From Rheum nobile (lineage: Eukaryota; Streptophyta; Magnoliopsida; Caryophyllales; Polygonaceae), in assembly GCA_027886185.1 (NCBI GenBank), contig WOAB01000162.1, positions 124,001 through 188,000 on the forward strand: a stretch of 64,000 bases of DNA, read 5' to 3'. Shown here in pieces: positions 31,896 through 43,104 of the stretch (position 1 is the first letter of the stretch; the number at the start of each line of letters is the position of its first letter). The notes beneath the pieces are model-generated. The model ran no database searches and was not told the origin of the DNA. It worked only from the letters and a program-made list of their open reading frames with translations. The position numbers were made by a program, and so were the translations under genes.

Positions 31896-32234
31896 GTGAT
31901 CACTCCCGTGTTCAATCAAGAAGACCAAGGTAAATACTTCCATGCCATGTCCCAAGACTCACTAACCAACGCCACGCCTACAACGCCATCTCCTCACAAC
32001 TCCTCGGTGCCACCGGCTTCAAATACCTTGCCACTACCTCCTTTGGATCCTAAGGCCAAGACACATCCATTGGAGTCAAGTGCGCCCCAACCAAGTCTCG
32101 CCGCACCGATGCCGCCCACCACTAGAAACCAAACGCGCGCCAAAACTAGGGTTTTGCCTCATGTGCACGGCGTTGAGCCACCTTCCGACACCATCACCCG
32201 AGACAGAGCTCGCCTATTGTCCTCAAACCTCTAA
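31896..32234 (+). pseudogene. Possible gypsy-like polyprotein fragment
   Basis: 112-codon frame rich in Pro/Ser/Thr, ending TRNQTRAKTRVLPHVHGVEP and DTITRDRARLLSSNL. TRxRARxL-type segments occur in plant gypsy polyproteins, so this may be a remnant of an old element whose LTR-like sequence follows. No catalytic motif is present; the identification is weak. Confidence 0.35.
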
Positions 32235-33583
32235 CAAGCTCTTATGAACCCAAGTGTGCCGGGACATTGTGACTTTGACACGGTGGTGTTGCCCCAAGTT
32301 CACCCGGGCGCACCACATTCTTACACCCCGACACTCTTCCTGGGCGCTTTTCAAAACTATTCGTGCACTTCCTCTCAAATTTAATGTAGAGTCGGCTCAC
32401 CTCCTCCTATTCAATTTGTGCCAGCCATTAGCCAGAATTCCAGCCGATTTCGTGGGACTCAATCTCATATTAGTGAAGAGTTGTTTTTGTCATTACTTAG
32501 GCTAGTTCAAAGGTTGTTTTCCTTGTGCTTTTGTGGCTATATAAGCTACTCTTGTTTCCATTGTATAGGCATCTTGTTTATCATCAAAAACATGATTTAT
32601 CAGTTGAGTTTCCTTTGGAGTGATTCCACAAAAATTCTCTTTTTTTCGTGAGTTCATCAAAGAGTACTTAAGTTGATCTTTGTGAGTTTATCCAACTTTA
32701 ACTTGGAAAATTGCTCAAGAATATGTGGTGTGTTCATCCACACCTTCTTGTTCACCTATCCTTCACTTTAAACCCAAAAAGAAACCTCCATAAACTAGTT
32801 CAAATTGAATCCAACAACAACACCAAAATTTGTCAAGAAGAGGGTCTAATTCAAGTTCGAATCAAGCACAACTTGGAGACGGATTCCCTTGATACTGAGT
32901 GCACTTCAAGTCTAGGCTTAAACCAAGTGGTATCAAAGCTTATATTCAAGGTTAGAGTTCAAAACCTTCGACTTGTTGTCGTGTCAAAACTTCAAGAATA
33001 GTTGTGCTCGAAATCCTAGCCATTTTGCACTTGCATGATGAAGTTCTACAAAATGATTGTGGAATCAAGTTTAATTGTTGTTATTCACAAAAATTCCAAG
33101 GTTGAAAAATGTCCCCTAAGAAAATCCAAGAAATTCCAAGAGTTATCCATGAAACACTTCAAGTCCGCCTAGTTAGTTTCTGCTTGCAACTCTTTACATT
33201 TCCAAGCCCTTAAACCGACCTTTTCTTGCTTAATTTCATTGCACCTTGGCAATTTCTAACCTATTCTAAGCTGAGATTAATATATTGTTATATTAAGGTG
33301 AACTTAGGCCGGCGAAATCTGGAAACTTTTTGCACAAAATTATTGCACATAATTGCATGCTTTATTTGTTGTTATAGTTTCAATCATCTCTTGTCTTTAT
33401 TTTTCCATAAAATTCAAAAAGAAAATTTTTAACTTGACGATAAAAAAAAAGTTGGACATAGAAAAATTCGGACTTGACGAAAAATAAAAGAAAAAGAAGT
33501 CGAGCTTAGAAAAAGTCGGATCGAACGAAAATGAGAAGTCAAGCTAATGCATTGCTTGTGTTGTCTTGTCTCATCTGAGTTTA
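32235..33583 (+). mobile_element. Old LTR-like region with primer-site-like sequence
   Basis: Contains CTATATAAGC at about 32538 (TATA-like). At about 32929, TGGTATCAAAGCTTATATTC is close to the plant initiator-Met primer-binding site. What lies before would be an LTR 3' part and what lies after a 5' leader. No terminal TG...CA pair or duplication could be fixed. The sequence continues at 36563 after the solo LTR. Confidence 0.35.
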
Positions 33584-33843
33584 TGTAACACCCCGTAATT
33601 TTTAAGGGTATTTTGAATTATTTTCAAATTTTTCTTATGCCCGTTTTGTTAGACGGATTTAATTCAGTGAGTCTCGGACCTTCTCAAAAGGGGTCTGAGC
33701 TCTGTAAAATTTTCCGAGCATTATATAATACAGTTGAGGTATTTTCGGGGTTAATGTATCGTTAATGTACGAATATATTTAACCCGGAGTTAAGAAATTA
33801 ACCCAAGTTGAGTTCGGATAAGTATTAGCGAAGTCGGCTTAAA

Positions 33844-33887
33844 ACCGCGACTCACCGCGATCAACCGCGACCGGCCGCGATCGCGGT
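33844..33887 (+). repeat. ACCGCGA / TCGCGGT palindromic cluster upstream of TATA
   Basis: Four ACCGCGA-type units and a closing CCGCGATCGCGG palindrome in 44 bp, about 145 bp upstream of TATAAAAGG at 34032. Similar clusters recur downstream at 34311-34344 and 34925-34957. Confidence 0.75.
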
Positions 33888-34031
33888 AATGCCTTTTGCA
33901 GAGGCGGTCGTCTTCCTCGCGTGACGGTTACTGTAGCTCTGTTTTTGGCTCGGTTGGGATATTTTTTTGGGCAGGCCAAGTGGCCCTTCGCCTTTGTCCC
34001 CTTGTCCCCTTGGAGGTGGTCGGATTTGTGC

Positions 34032-34040
34032 TATAAAAGG
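34032..34040 (+). promoter_or_regulatory. TATA box of solo LTR family 1
   Basis: TATAAAAGG, a consensus plant TATA box, followed by a C/T-rich leader (34056-34110). Equivalent positions in the related chromovirus LTRs have TATAAATTG (41292, 50996) and TATAAAAGG (45366-45374, minus strand). Confidence 0.65.
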
Positions 34041-34179
34041 AGGTGAAGACCGAACCCTTTCTTTCTCTTCTTCTTCCTTCTTCTTTCTCCTCTGTTTCTC
34101 CTCTGTTTTTCACCATTGTTGAGCAGTTTTGGAGCTTCGTGAGAGGGAGATTTCGAGTGGTTCTTGAGTCGAGAAGGTG

Positions 34180-35400
34180 CTCCTGGGTGTTGTTGGAAGC
34201 TTTGAGGTGTTGGGAGATCGAACCATAGACAAATCAAAGGCAAACAAATCGGTTTGGGTAAGAAATTCTCCATTGTTGTCTCACGAGCTAGCCACTGTCA
34301 CAGCACGAAAACCGCGACCGACCGCGACCTGCCGCGATCGCGGTATGTGTGTCCGAGTGTGTGTTTTGTGGTTTGGCTTTGGGCTTTGCTCGTTTCCTTT
34401 GATTTCTTTTCATATTCTTTTAGATTCATATATGAGTATATTGAATCTAAGTTAGGATCTTGTTATGGGTCGTTTCCTAGGGATTTTTATTCCAGATCTG
34501 TTCCAATTTTGGACCCAAGAGCCGTTGTCTCTAAGCTTTGCTTAAGCTTCTGCGGATTCAGGCAAGTGGCGGTTCTCTCTTGTTCATCCTTCCATATTTG
34601 ATTATTTATCAATAGTTTTGTTGTTAGATAATTTGGGATGATTGTTAATTATGTTGGGAACAGTTTTGATAGCTATATGTGATTAAAAGATGATATTATA
34701 CTAGGTTGTATATTCTGCTAGAACCGACGCTAGTATATGATAGATTTGTTGTGCAGGTGAAGGCCGTAAGGGTCCTTGATATGATTTATTCTGCTCCTGG
34801 GTGTTGTTGGAAGCTTTGAGGTGTTGGGAGATCGAACCATAGACAAATCGAAGGCAAACAAATCGGTTTGGGTAAGAAATTCTCCATTGTTGTCTCGCGA
34901 GCTAGCCACTGTCACAGCACAAAAACCGCGACCGACCGCGACCTGCCGCGATCGCGGTATGTGTGTCCGAGTGTGTGTTTTGTGGTTTGGCTTTGGGCTT
35001 TGCTCGTTTCCTTTGATTTCTTTTCATATTCTTTTAGATTCATATATGAGTATATTGAATCTAAGTTAGGATCTTGTTATGGGTCGTTTCCTAGGGATTT
35101 TTATTCCAGATCTGTTCCAGTTTTGGACCCAAGAGCCGTTGTCTCTAAGCTTTGCTTAAGCTTCTGCGGATTCAGGCAAGTGGCGGTTCTCTCTTGTTCA
35201 CCATTCCATATTTGATTATTTATCAATAGTTTTGTTGTTAAATAATTTGGGATGATTGTTAATTATGTTGGGAACAGTTTTGATAACTATATGTGATTAA
35301 AAGATGATATTATACTAGGTTGTATATTCTGCTAGAACCGACGCTAGTATATGATAGATTTGTTGTGCAGGTGAAGGCCGTAAGGGTCCTTGATATGATT
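34180..35400 (+). repeat. Roughly 610-bp tandem duplication inside solo LTR
   Basis: The block starting CTCCTGGGTGTTGTTGGAAG at about 34179 and ending TTGATATGATTTATT near 34791 is repeated from about 34793 to 35405 with few differences. Both copies carry the GC-rich ACCGCGA cluster and the same open frames, which are therefore duplicates rather than genes. Confidence 0.9.
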
Positions 35401-35561
35401 TATTGTGTGTGGCTTAGATTATTAAATCTAGGGTGATAGTTGTTCAGGTTGAGCCGTGATGGTTCTCTGTGTGATGTGTTTGCGTGTTTAACTGTTAGTT
35501 AGCACGAGTATTCGTAGGAGCGCCTGGATCCGGTGTGTTCCATGGGCGTTTCTTTATAACT

Positions 35562-35870
35562 GTTTAGGGTAATTAAGACCCAATGTGATAGTGAAAGTTT
35601 GGACTCTGTGAGGTTCATTCTTTATAAGGGCGATTAAGACCCAATGCGATAGTGAAAGTTTGGACTCTGTGAGGTTCATTCTTTATAAGGGCGATTAAAA
35701 CCCAATGCGATAGTGAAAGTTTGGACTCTGCGAGTTTCATTCTTTATAAGGGCAATTAAGACCCAATGCGATAGTGAAAGTTTGGACTCTGCGAGGTTCA
35801 TTCTTTATAAGGGCAATTAAGACCCAATGCAATAGTTAGAGGTTTGGATCCTGTGAGGTCCAGTTAAAAG
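35562..35870 (+). repeat. 62-bp tandem repeats in solo LTR
   Basis: Five units, each with ATTAAGACCCAATGCGATAG followed by TGAAAGTTTGGACTCTGTGA and GGTTCATTCTTTATAAGGGC. The chromovirus LTRs contain one to two diverged units (about 42324-42430 and 51843-51940), so the array expanded in this family. Confidence 0.88.
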
Positions 35871-36562
35871 TTTATAACATGATATGTGTGTGTGTGTGGT
35901 CATTTAATTCAGATAAGTGTCTGAAAGCACCTAATTAATGAACTTTGGCGAGTAGTGCAGCTAAGAAAAGCTCGTCTTTCCAGGCAAGTGGTTATGAATT
36001 AATTTGAAATAATTAAAATCTGATATTATATTAGGTTGTATATTCTGCTAGAATCAACGCTAATATAAGAGATATGCTGTAATCATGTGATTTGTGATAT
36101 GTGGAACTGTTTGTGATGTGATTCGTGATATGTGGAATTGCTTGTGATGTGTTTGTGTGAATTATTGGTGAAGCCCTTGCTTAGTCTATTCATTAGACTA
36201 ACTCTTATATTTTTATATTTCTGTAACGTCATGGGGGTGTCATCCGTCCGTTTCGGCACATGCAGATCCGAGAAGGCTAGAGCGACTATGAAGATGAACG
36301 GTGTTTTGACAAGTTGTTTTGTCGCTTTGTATTTAAAAGATTTCCGCTGTGCTATTTTGTATTTCTGATAAAATTGGGTCGTTTTAGGAATCGTGTAATT
36401 CCGCGACCATGTGGTTTAATAAAAGTTACGATTTTAGTATTGTAACTGTGTTTTAAGTCAGTTATGACATCGGAAAAGCCTGGGCTGACTTCGGGGTTTA
36501 CGTCCGGGGTCATCGGCAGTAGCGCTTTCAAATGGGGTTAAATTTGGGGGTGTTACAGTTTA

Positions 36563-38640
36563 TTTCTTTATTCATGTCTTTGTGACCCTTGTTTGGTAAT
36601 ATATTGAACTTAAAATTGCATATCTAGAGTGGCCTTGGTGTGTTTTGACTCTTTTTCATCCAAATCTTGTCGAAGTAGAGCACTTCAAATTCTGATGTTT
36701 TGAAACAAGTAACTTGTCTTTGGTCTTGCTTTGATTGAAAGTGAAGTTATCCTTGTGTGACCTAATCTCGAATTATGTGAAGTTCTTGGTTGAAGTAAGC
36801 TACATGCACACCTTGTTTTCTTATAATTTTGTGAGTTCTTTCTTGCATCTAAGTCTTTTCAATTAAGAATCATGCAAGACGAAAGAGGGAAGGATGTGGT
36901 TACTAGCCCTAGAAATGATGATAGACCATCCACTCTACTTATTTTGTTTTCATTATAAAAAATATTTTTGTACTCTCGATTATTCGGTTAACCGAGGCTA
37001 AAAAACCTAACCATTACCGTACCAAATAATCAAAAATTACTTCGGTCAATTAACTAAAAGTCAGTTTTTATTCAATAAGGTTAACAAAAAATTTGATCAG
37101 TTTTTCCGGTTAATCGATTGATTTTCCGGTTTCGGTATTTTGTGTCCACCCCTACTCGGAATGATCGAAGTCCCCGTAAGGATGGTATTTGCAATTTTGT
37201 GGATTCATGGAAGTGAAAAGCAATTTCTCCACTAATGATCAACACAATATCTCGAGATCTTGCCTTTCTCTATCTCATAATACATATCCAACAAGATCTT
37301 CAAGCACTTCTCCATCACTCTGCATAATAGACGAGAGGTTGGTACGCAATAGCTCGGTATCCTGAGGAACTATCTTACCCATATTGCCCGTTTCATTTGG
37401 AGTGGGATAGATGAAACGTTGGTAGGTACACTTTATTATTATTTTTATTTGCATTAAATTATTATATTAACATATTTGTTTATTTATTTTTGGATACACA
37501 AAAGCAAAGATGTCCACTTCATCGGTTGCCTGCTTCCTCCAAGAATACACTTTGTACTTCTCTTCTTCCAAGTACTATTGCATCCATTGGGTTACCGTTA
37601 ACTCATCAAGATCATCAAATTGAATTTTCTACCCAAATTTGGAGACTTGTTTGGTATATGTCATATTTCTGGGGTATAGATTTCGAAACTCAGAAATTAT
37701 AGGCCTTGGTGACATAAACAGAGCGGACTTCCGGCTAGCCAGGCCCTCCAACTTCTAGGTCATTCGACCCATGTATGCATGCCCAAGGAAGCTACTTGCA
37801 AGGTCATGGTTGTTGTATCTGGTAATGACAGTAAGATTCCATCTTTCTGTCTCTATTTCAATAGCTTTCCTTAAACAAACCCCAACCAACTAAAATGTAC
37901 AATTGCGCTTCTTTTGAATTGTTCCATGCCCTCGGTAAGAGGAGTCTTCATCCGTTAGTTGCTTCTTTCTAGGTCTATATGGACAAAAAATCTTGCAAGT
38001 TAGCTTCACCATTCTGGGATTTGATGTTTGTTTGATTATAACTTGTAATAACCCTCATAAGGGTATGAATGTAATTTTTGTTTCTTAATTAGAATAAAAG
38101 CTATGGCATTTATTATGTTACCCCAAGTAGGAATAAATTAATCAAACTCTTACCCTAAGTATGTTATATCTTTAAGTTATGGTTTATTTAGATTTACGTT
38201 AACCTTATGTTAATATTAATGTAAATAAACTTATCAAATTATCATAAATTATTTAAAATGAGATTAACGACATATTGATTAGGATTTAAAAATCGTTAAA
38301 CTTATGAAAAAATGTGACTTAAGTGTAGTACTAGACTAATTTAATTTTCTTTCAACTTAAACTTGGGTTAGGATGTGTAATTAAACTTAGGTTAATTTTA
38401 TAAATTAGTTTGGGAAGTTTTGTAATTTTTAAAATTTAAATTAGGGGCAATTTTGCAACAACTTCGAAAAGTTAAGAAAAATTTGTAATTAAGCAAGAAT
38501 TGAGGGAGGCCGATCGTGAACAGTTCCATATTCTTCAACCTCTATTTTCAAGGACGATACGAAGAAAAGCTCTCAATTACCGGGTGCCAATTTATACATA
38601 ATTGATCAGATTTCGCCCAAAAAGGAAGGGCATGTCGGAG
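36563..38640. other. Mostly noncoding old sequence
   Basis: About 2.1 kb without a convincing gene. An ATG at 36870 opens a short frame (MQDERGKDVVTSPRNDDRPS) that could be the start of a gag-like ORF of the old element at 32.2-33.6 kb, but it ends after about 30 codons. At 36975-37155 there are GGTTAACCG-like pieces ending in TGTCCACCCCTAC, resembling one end of a hAT-type MITE, with no matching left end. The 70-codon frame at 37490 has no motif. 38040-38470 is AT-rich. Confidence 0.4.
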
Positions 38641-38641
38641 T

Positions 38642-39024
38642 ATTGTTTTAAAAATCTCCGCATAGGGCCGCCTAGTCCCGCTTGGGCGCTAGACGGTAAT
38701 CCTCCACCCATGACTCACCTAGGGCTGCCTAGGCAAGAATAAGCCTCAAATGTTATGGACAACAACATCTTAGAAGATGACGAACGCAGAGAACGTAATT
38801 TTCGGTTAGGGGCCTTGTAAAATAAGGCCCATAATGAAATATCAAACCTCATCCCAACATAGTTGTACAAAGATTAATGGATTTGGAAGAACATAGTCAA
38901 ATAATCACATGGATCATGCATTAATTTTTAATCCGCCTAGGCTCTGCCGAGGCCCCCGCCTAGCCGCCTAGGCGCTAGGGCTCCCCTCACCGCTCAGCTC
39001 CCGCTTAGCGACTTTTAGAACATT
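38642..39024. mobile_element. MITE with GCCGCCTAGGCG-rich termini
   Basis: Left end ATTGTTTTAAAAATCTCCGC and right end, inverted, CAATGTTCTAAAAGTCGCT are imperfect terminal inverted repeats. Both are followed inward by CCGCCTAG / CTAGGCGG blocks (38668-38710 and 38930-38975). About 380 bp, no coding region. No clear target duplication; probably an old hAT- or unclassified TIR-type MITE. Confidence 0.55.
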
Positions 39025-39812
39025 GACGTTGGCATTACGTGTTCTTGAGTATTTCAAAAAATTCGCACAAATCCAAATCAATTAGGAGACATGATTTGCG
39101 TGATTGTGACACCACGACTATGGGATATTTTCACACTATTAATTCGGCTTCAACCGATGCAATTCATCATCCAATTTCGAAAAAAACCGCTCGACTCCTC
39201 TGTTTTCTTTCACTTCTGTTAATGGCATTTTCCAGTGCCATTTCTCGAGATCTTCCACCACCAACCACATACGAAGATATCCTGCAATGCCATGAGTCCA
39301 TAGTCGTCGGGCTTTGCTCGGTTTAGACGTCGTTTGAGCCACCAACAAGCCATTCAAAGTGGGCTCGATCAATGCGATTTTCTGGAAATCTGATCTGGCA
39401 TCACCTTTTCATCGACACTTTCCGGCCACCATAAACCACCTCCGATGCCGATTACATGTTATGGGGAAAGTACGCGTTGCAACGAATCCAACCACACCGG
39501 TCTCGATCCATTTGGATTTCGAATGAGCCTTGCGAAAACCGCTCCTCGTGTAGTCTATTTTTGTGGTAAAGGGCTTGTTTGTAATTTTTATTCTTATTTT
39601 TAATTCGATTAATTTAATGTAATTAAGATAAATTAGCTTAATTAAATTAATATAAGAGTAATATAATTATTACTAAAATTACTCATATTATTTGTATAAT
39701 ATTTGGATTAAGAAAATCTTAATATGAACATTTTAAAACTATATAATGTATATAGTTAAAATTGGTTATTAGAGGTGCAAGACCCGAGGCCTTAGAAGCG
39801 TCATTCCATGCC

Positions 39813-39884
39813 AACCCAAGGACTTCCCAGGAGGTCACCCATCCTGGTACTACCGCTCTTAGCACGCTTAACTTCAGAGTTCTT
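39813..39884 (-). pseudogene. 5S-rRNA-derived segment (left arm)
   Basis: On the minus strand GAAGTTAAGCGTGCT, then a GTAGTACCAGGATGGGTGAC block and CTCCTGGGAAGTCCTTG match the 3' two thirds of plant 5S rRNA, including the internal control region (A box, intermediate element, C box). The 5' third of 5S is absent, so this is not a functional 5S gene. Cassandra-type retrotransposons are known to carry such sequence in their LTRs. An identical arrangement lies inverted at 63295-63370. Confidence 0.8.
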
Positions 39885-40058
39885 TGTCCTCATTTGAACC
39901 CTGAAAAGGAAGAGCTCTTGTTGACATGAGTAGTACTTTAATCCTTTTAAAGGATTACAAATTCGGGGTGTTATAAGAGGCTATAAATGATCTGATCCGG
40001 GTTCACATCAAGCTGCAAGGAGGGACCATAAGACACTCCACACCAAAGGGAGCACGTA

Positions 40059-40598
40059 TAGAGATGACTCACGGTTCGGTGGAACCGGAAAAAACCGGAA
40101 CCGGAACCGAATCGAACCGAAACCGGATAAACCTCCTATATCCGGTTTCGGTTCCGGTTTGGCAAAACCCAAAACCGGAGAACCGAAGGTTCAAACCGGG
40201 TAAACCTCTGGTTCTCAAGTTATATATATATATATATATATTCTATTTTTATTTTTCTGTCAATTTATTTTATGCGTCAAATTAAGTTAAATTTTAAGTT
40301 TAAGTCTTAAAGTACAAATCTTTTAAGTTTAAAGAAACGTTCACTTTATCATTATTTATAAAAAAGTAATACCTTTTTTTTTACAAAAAATGTTTATTCT
40401 TTTTTTTTATATATATTAAAAAATGTGCTTTTTCCGTTTCTGGAACCGAAACCGGATAAAATCGAAACCGAAACCGGATAAAACCGAAACAGGAACCGGG
40501 TGGAATCGAAACCTCCGGTTTCAAATTAAGTTGGTTCCGTTTCCGATTTTCATTTTTTCGGTTTTAGAACCGGAGGTTCCGGAACCGTGCCATCTCTA
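40059..40598. mobile_element. hAT-type MITE (left arm copy)
   Basis: 540 bp with inverted ends TAGAGATGACTCACGGTTC and, inverted, TAGAGATGGCACGGTTCCGG. Flanked by the exact 8-bp duplication AGCACGTA (40051-40058 and 40599-40606), which is hAT-like. The interior is made of GGAACCGAAACC-type tandem motifs at both ends and an AT-rich centre with a (TA) run at 40219-40240. The right-arm copy is 61280-61785 with the same duplication. Confidence 0.88.
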
Positions 40599-40989
40599 AG
40601 CACGTACACGGCCACCAACATGTCTCAAATTAAGGTTTCTCAAGTTTACCGAGCAAACCTCATCCAAATCAAGCATCACCAATTCAATCTTCATAAGGGT
40701 GCAGTTGAAGGATCCCTACCAAAGAAGGGACCATTAGAAGGAGAAGTTGTGATACCCCGTATTTTTGTAAGCTATTTTTGGAGTTTCGGGATTTTTCCCA
40801 AGTACCCGTTTTGTACGTCGGATTTAATTCAGAGAGTTTAAGACATTCTGTAATGTTCTCTCTATCTATAATATTTTTCTCAGTGAAATAATATACAAAC
40901 GACGTGCTTTGGATGTTAATACTCGTTCGTGTTCGATTATTTTTATCCCGAGTTAAGTCGATATCGTCCAAAAGCTGAGAAGGGCAAAG

Positions 40990-41190
40990 CCACGGTGGCG
41001 GCGATCGCTGCAATTAAGGCGGCGACCGCCGCGAAGGGCTCGAGGCAATAGTGCCCTCGTCTTCTAGCTGGGCGCGAAGACCAGAAAACGGCGACCACCA
41101 CATTAAGGGCGGCGACCGCCGTAAGTTGCCCGCCGTAGTGGTTTTGTGAGGCGGCGACCGGGTGAATGGCGGCGCCCGCCGCGAGCTAGC
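40990..41190 (+). repeat. GGCGGCGACCGCCG palindromic cluster (5' LTR)
   Basis: At least five near-palindromes built on GCGGCGACCGCCG within 200 bp, the last ending about 105 bp before TATAAATTG. A second cluster follows at 41540-41825. The equivalents are 50718-50885 and 51246-51325 in the 3' LTR, and 45030-45125 and 45483-45655 in the reversed solo LTR. Confidence 0.8.
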
Positions 41191-41395
41191 TAGCGGGTAA
41201 GACCCAGAAGTCACCGGCGAGCCTCTGACGCACCGATTTAGCCCTGCTCCGCCTCGTTGTAGACCATCATGGTGTCCCCTTGTGCTTTGGCTATAAATTG
41301 AGGAGGTTTTGGGTCAGATTGGACACAAATCTCAGCCTAAATCTCTCAAATCTCTTCTCGCCGGAAAAGCTTGCTTCGCCGGAGTTTAGTGTTGA

Positions 41396-41790
41396 TCGCC
41401 GGGGGTGTTGTTGGTGTGTTCCTGTAGCCCTTGAGAAGCCTCTTGGTTGCCTTTGAAGGTCAGAACCCAAGCAAGGCCAAAGGGGAGCGTTTCGCGTGTG
41501 TTTGGTGATTTTCTGCCCTCGCCGTTCTGTTCTGGGTTCACCGCGGCGACCGCCGTGTTCTCGGCGACGACCGCCGTGATAAATGTGGCGGTCGCCGGGG
41601 GTGTTGTTGGTGTGTTCCAGTAGCCCTTGAGAAGCCTCTTGGTTGCCTTTGAAGGTCAGAACCCAAGCAAGGCCAAAGGGGAGCGTTTCGCGTGTGTTTG
41701 GTGAGTTTTCTACCCTCGCCGTTCTGTTCTGAGTTCACCGCGGCGACCGCCGTGTTCTCGGCGGCGACCGCCGTGATAAACGCAGCGCCC
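41396..41790 (+). repeat. About 197-bp tandem duplication in chromovirus 5' LTR
   Basis: GCCGGGGGTGTTGTTGGTGT begins near 41398 and again near 41594. The text through GTTTCGCGTGTGTTTGGTGA is repeated almost unchanged. The 3' LTR has a single copy at 51102-51300. Confidence 0.85.
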
Positions 41791-43104
41791 GCCGTGATGA
41801 ACCCGACGACCGCCGCCAGAAGGTCGTGGCTTCTTTTGTCCTCGGCCCTGGGTGGTCGTTGTTCGGGTTTCGTTTCCTTCGATTCCTTTTGTTCTTTCTT
41901 AGATCTGTATTATTGTTTGTCGAATCTAACTTAGGGTTTCTTTGTGGGTCGATCCGAAGGAATCTGTGCTCCAGATCTGTCCCTGTGTCAAGCCCGGGAT
42001 CCCGTCGTTAGACTTCATTCAAACTCTGCGGATTCAGGCAAGTGGCGGTTCGCTCTTGCTCATCGTTCCATATTTACATTAGTTATCAGTAGTTTATCTG
42101 AGTAATTAATTTGGAATGATTATTCTGTTTGTCTGGAAAAGGTTTTAGAAACTGTTTTGGAAAATCATATAATAGGTTGTATATCTGTTAGAACGACACT
42201 ATTATTTATGATCGCCTTGCGAGCATTTATGTGGATTTATCCGTACTATTGTTGTGCTTGAACTATTAGTTAGCATGAGTATTCGTAGGAACACCTGGAT
42301 TCTGAGAGGTCCATTCGTTTCTTTATAACTGTTAAGGGCGATCAAGACCATGCGATAGTAGAAGCTTGGACTCTGTGAGGTTCATTCTTTCGATATAGAT
42401 GAGGTTTGGACTCTGTGAGGTTCATTCCTTAAATATGTGTTCTGCGTGACAGGGCATATATATTTAAAAGCTTATAACGTGTTGTTCGTTTTGGAATTAA
42501 ATAAGATAAGTGCCTGAGCGCACATAATTAATAAACCTTCGGCGAGTAGTGCAGCTAGGTAATAGTGCAGCTAGGAAAGCTCGTCTCAACTTTGATCATA
42601 GTACGTTTTCCTTCCAATCTGGATTCGCTATAAGCGGTGAGGTTGGTCGTGAACCGAAACATCTCAGTCAGCTTTTAAATCACTGTTGTCTGATTCTTAA
42701 AACTTTCCAGATTTGTCATATTTCCTTAAAGACTCAAAATCTCTTGGAGTCTCTTTTCGAGTCAATCTCTATGAAGATTCAGTCTTTCAGAGTCTTCTCT
42801 GGTGCATACCTTTTGTCATATTCCAGTAGAAGTATGGTGGTTGACTATCGTAATCGGTTATTATTCGAGGGATGATGAGTCTAACCTAATAGGACTACTT
42901 TGAACCTTCTGCTTTGTTCCCTTGCTAGTCTATTTAGTAGACTAACCCACGAAAATTGTTCTCTGCATGTGGGCTGGTGTCATCCGTTCGATTCGGCATA
43001 TCAGATAGAGTGTAGTTGAGAAGACTAGAATGACTATGAAGACGATGATATTTTTGGTTGTTTTAATAATTTCTTTTAATCAGGTTGAGATATTTGGGAG
43101 ATGA

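Larger units (their letters stand above)
33584..36557 (+). mobile_element. Solo LTR, 2974 bp (family 1, TGTAACACCCC...GTGTTACA)
   Basis: Starts TGTAACACCCCGTAATTTTT and ends GGGGGTGTTACA, flanked by exact 5-bp duplications GTTTA (33579-33583 and 36558-36562). No internal coding region is associated, so it is a solo LTR from a Ty3/gypsy-type element related to the chromovirus at 40748 by shared modules. It contains a TATAAAAGG box at 34032, GC-rich palindromes on both sides of it, a roughly 610-bp tandem duplication and a 62-bp repeat array. Confidence 0.9.
39178..40742 (+). repeat. Inverted duplication, left arm part 1
   Basis: Matches, in inverted orientation, the right arm from 64000 (window edge) down to about 61135. 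It contains an AT-rich stretch, a 5S-derived segment (minus strand), a hAT-type MITE and sequence up to GAAGT (40743-40747), where the chromovirus inserted. The arm continues at 52960-53822. The right arm contains the uninterrupted join, GGAGAAGTGCTTGG, which confirms the insertion site. A 95-codon frame at 39039-39326 has no recognisable motif and is not called. Confidence 0.85.
40748..43104 (+). repeat. 5' LTR of chromovirus, part 1
   Basis: Continues at 45908-46253 after the nested insertion. It has TATAAATTG at 41292, GGCGGCGACCGCCG clusters on both sides, and a roughly 197-bp tandem duplication (about 41396-41790) that the 3' LTR lacks. That duplication accounts for most of the length difference between the LTRs. 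Confidence 0.9.

Noticed and set aside
34254..35215. Two nearly identical 115-codon frames in the solo LTR
   Set aside because: They are two copies of one duplicated LTR block, lack any domain, and lie in LTR sequence; treated as noncoding.
38642..39024. Assignment of the CCTAGGCGG-rich MITE to a specific superfamily
   Set aside because: Terminal repeats are imperfect and no target duplication of defined size could be found.
39813..39884. Functional 5S rRNA gene
   Set aside because: The first third of 5S is missing and the segment sits inside a repeat arm; only the internal promoter part is present.
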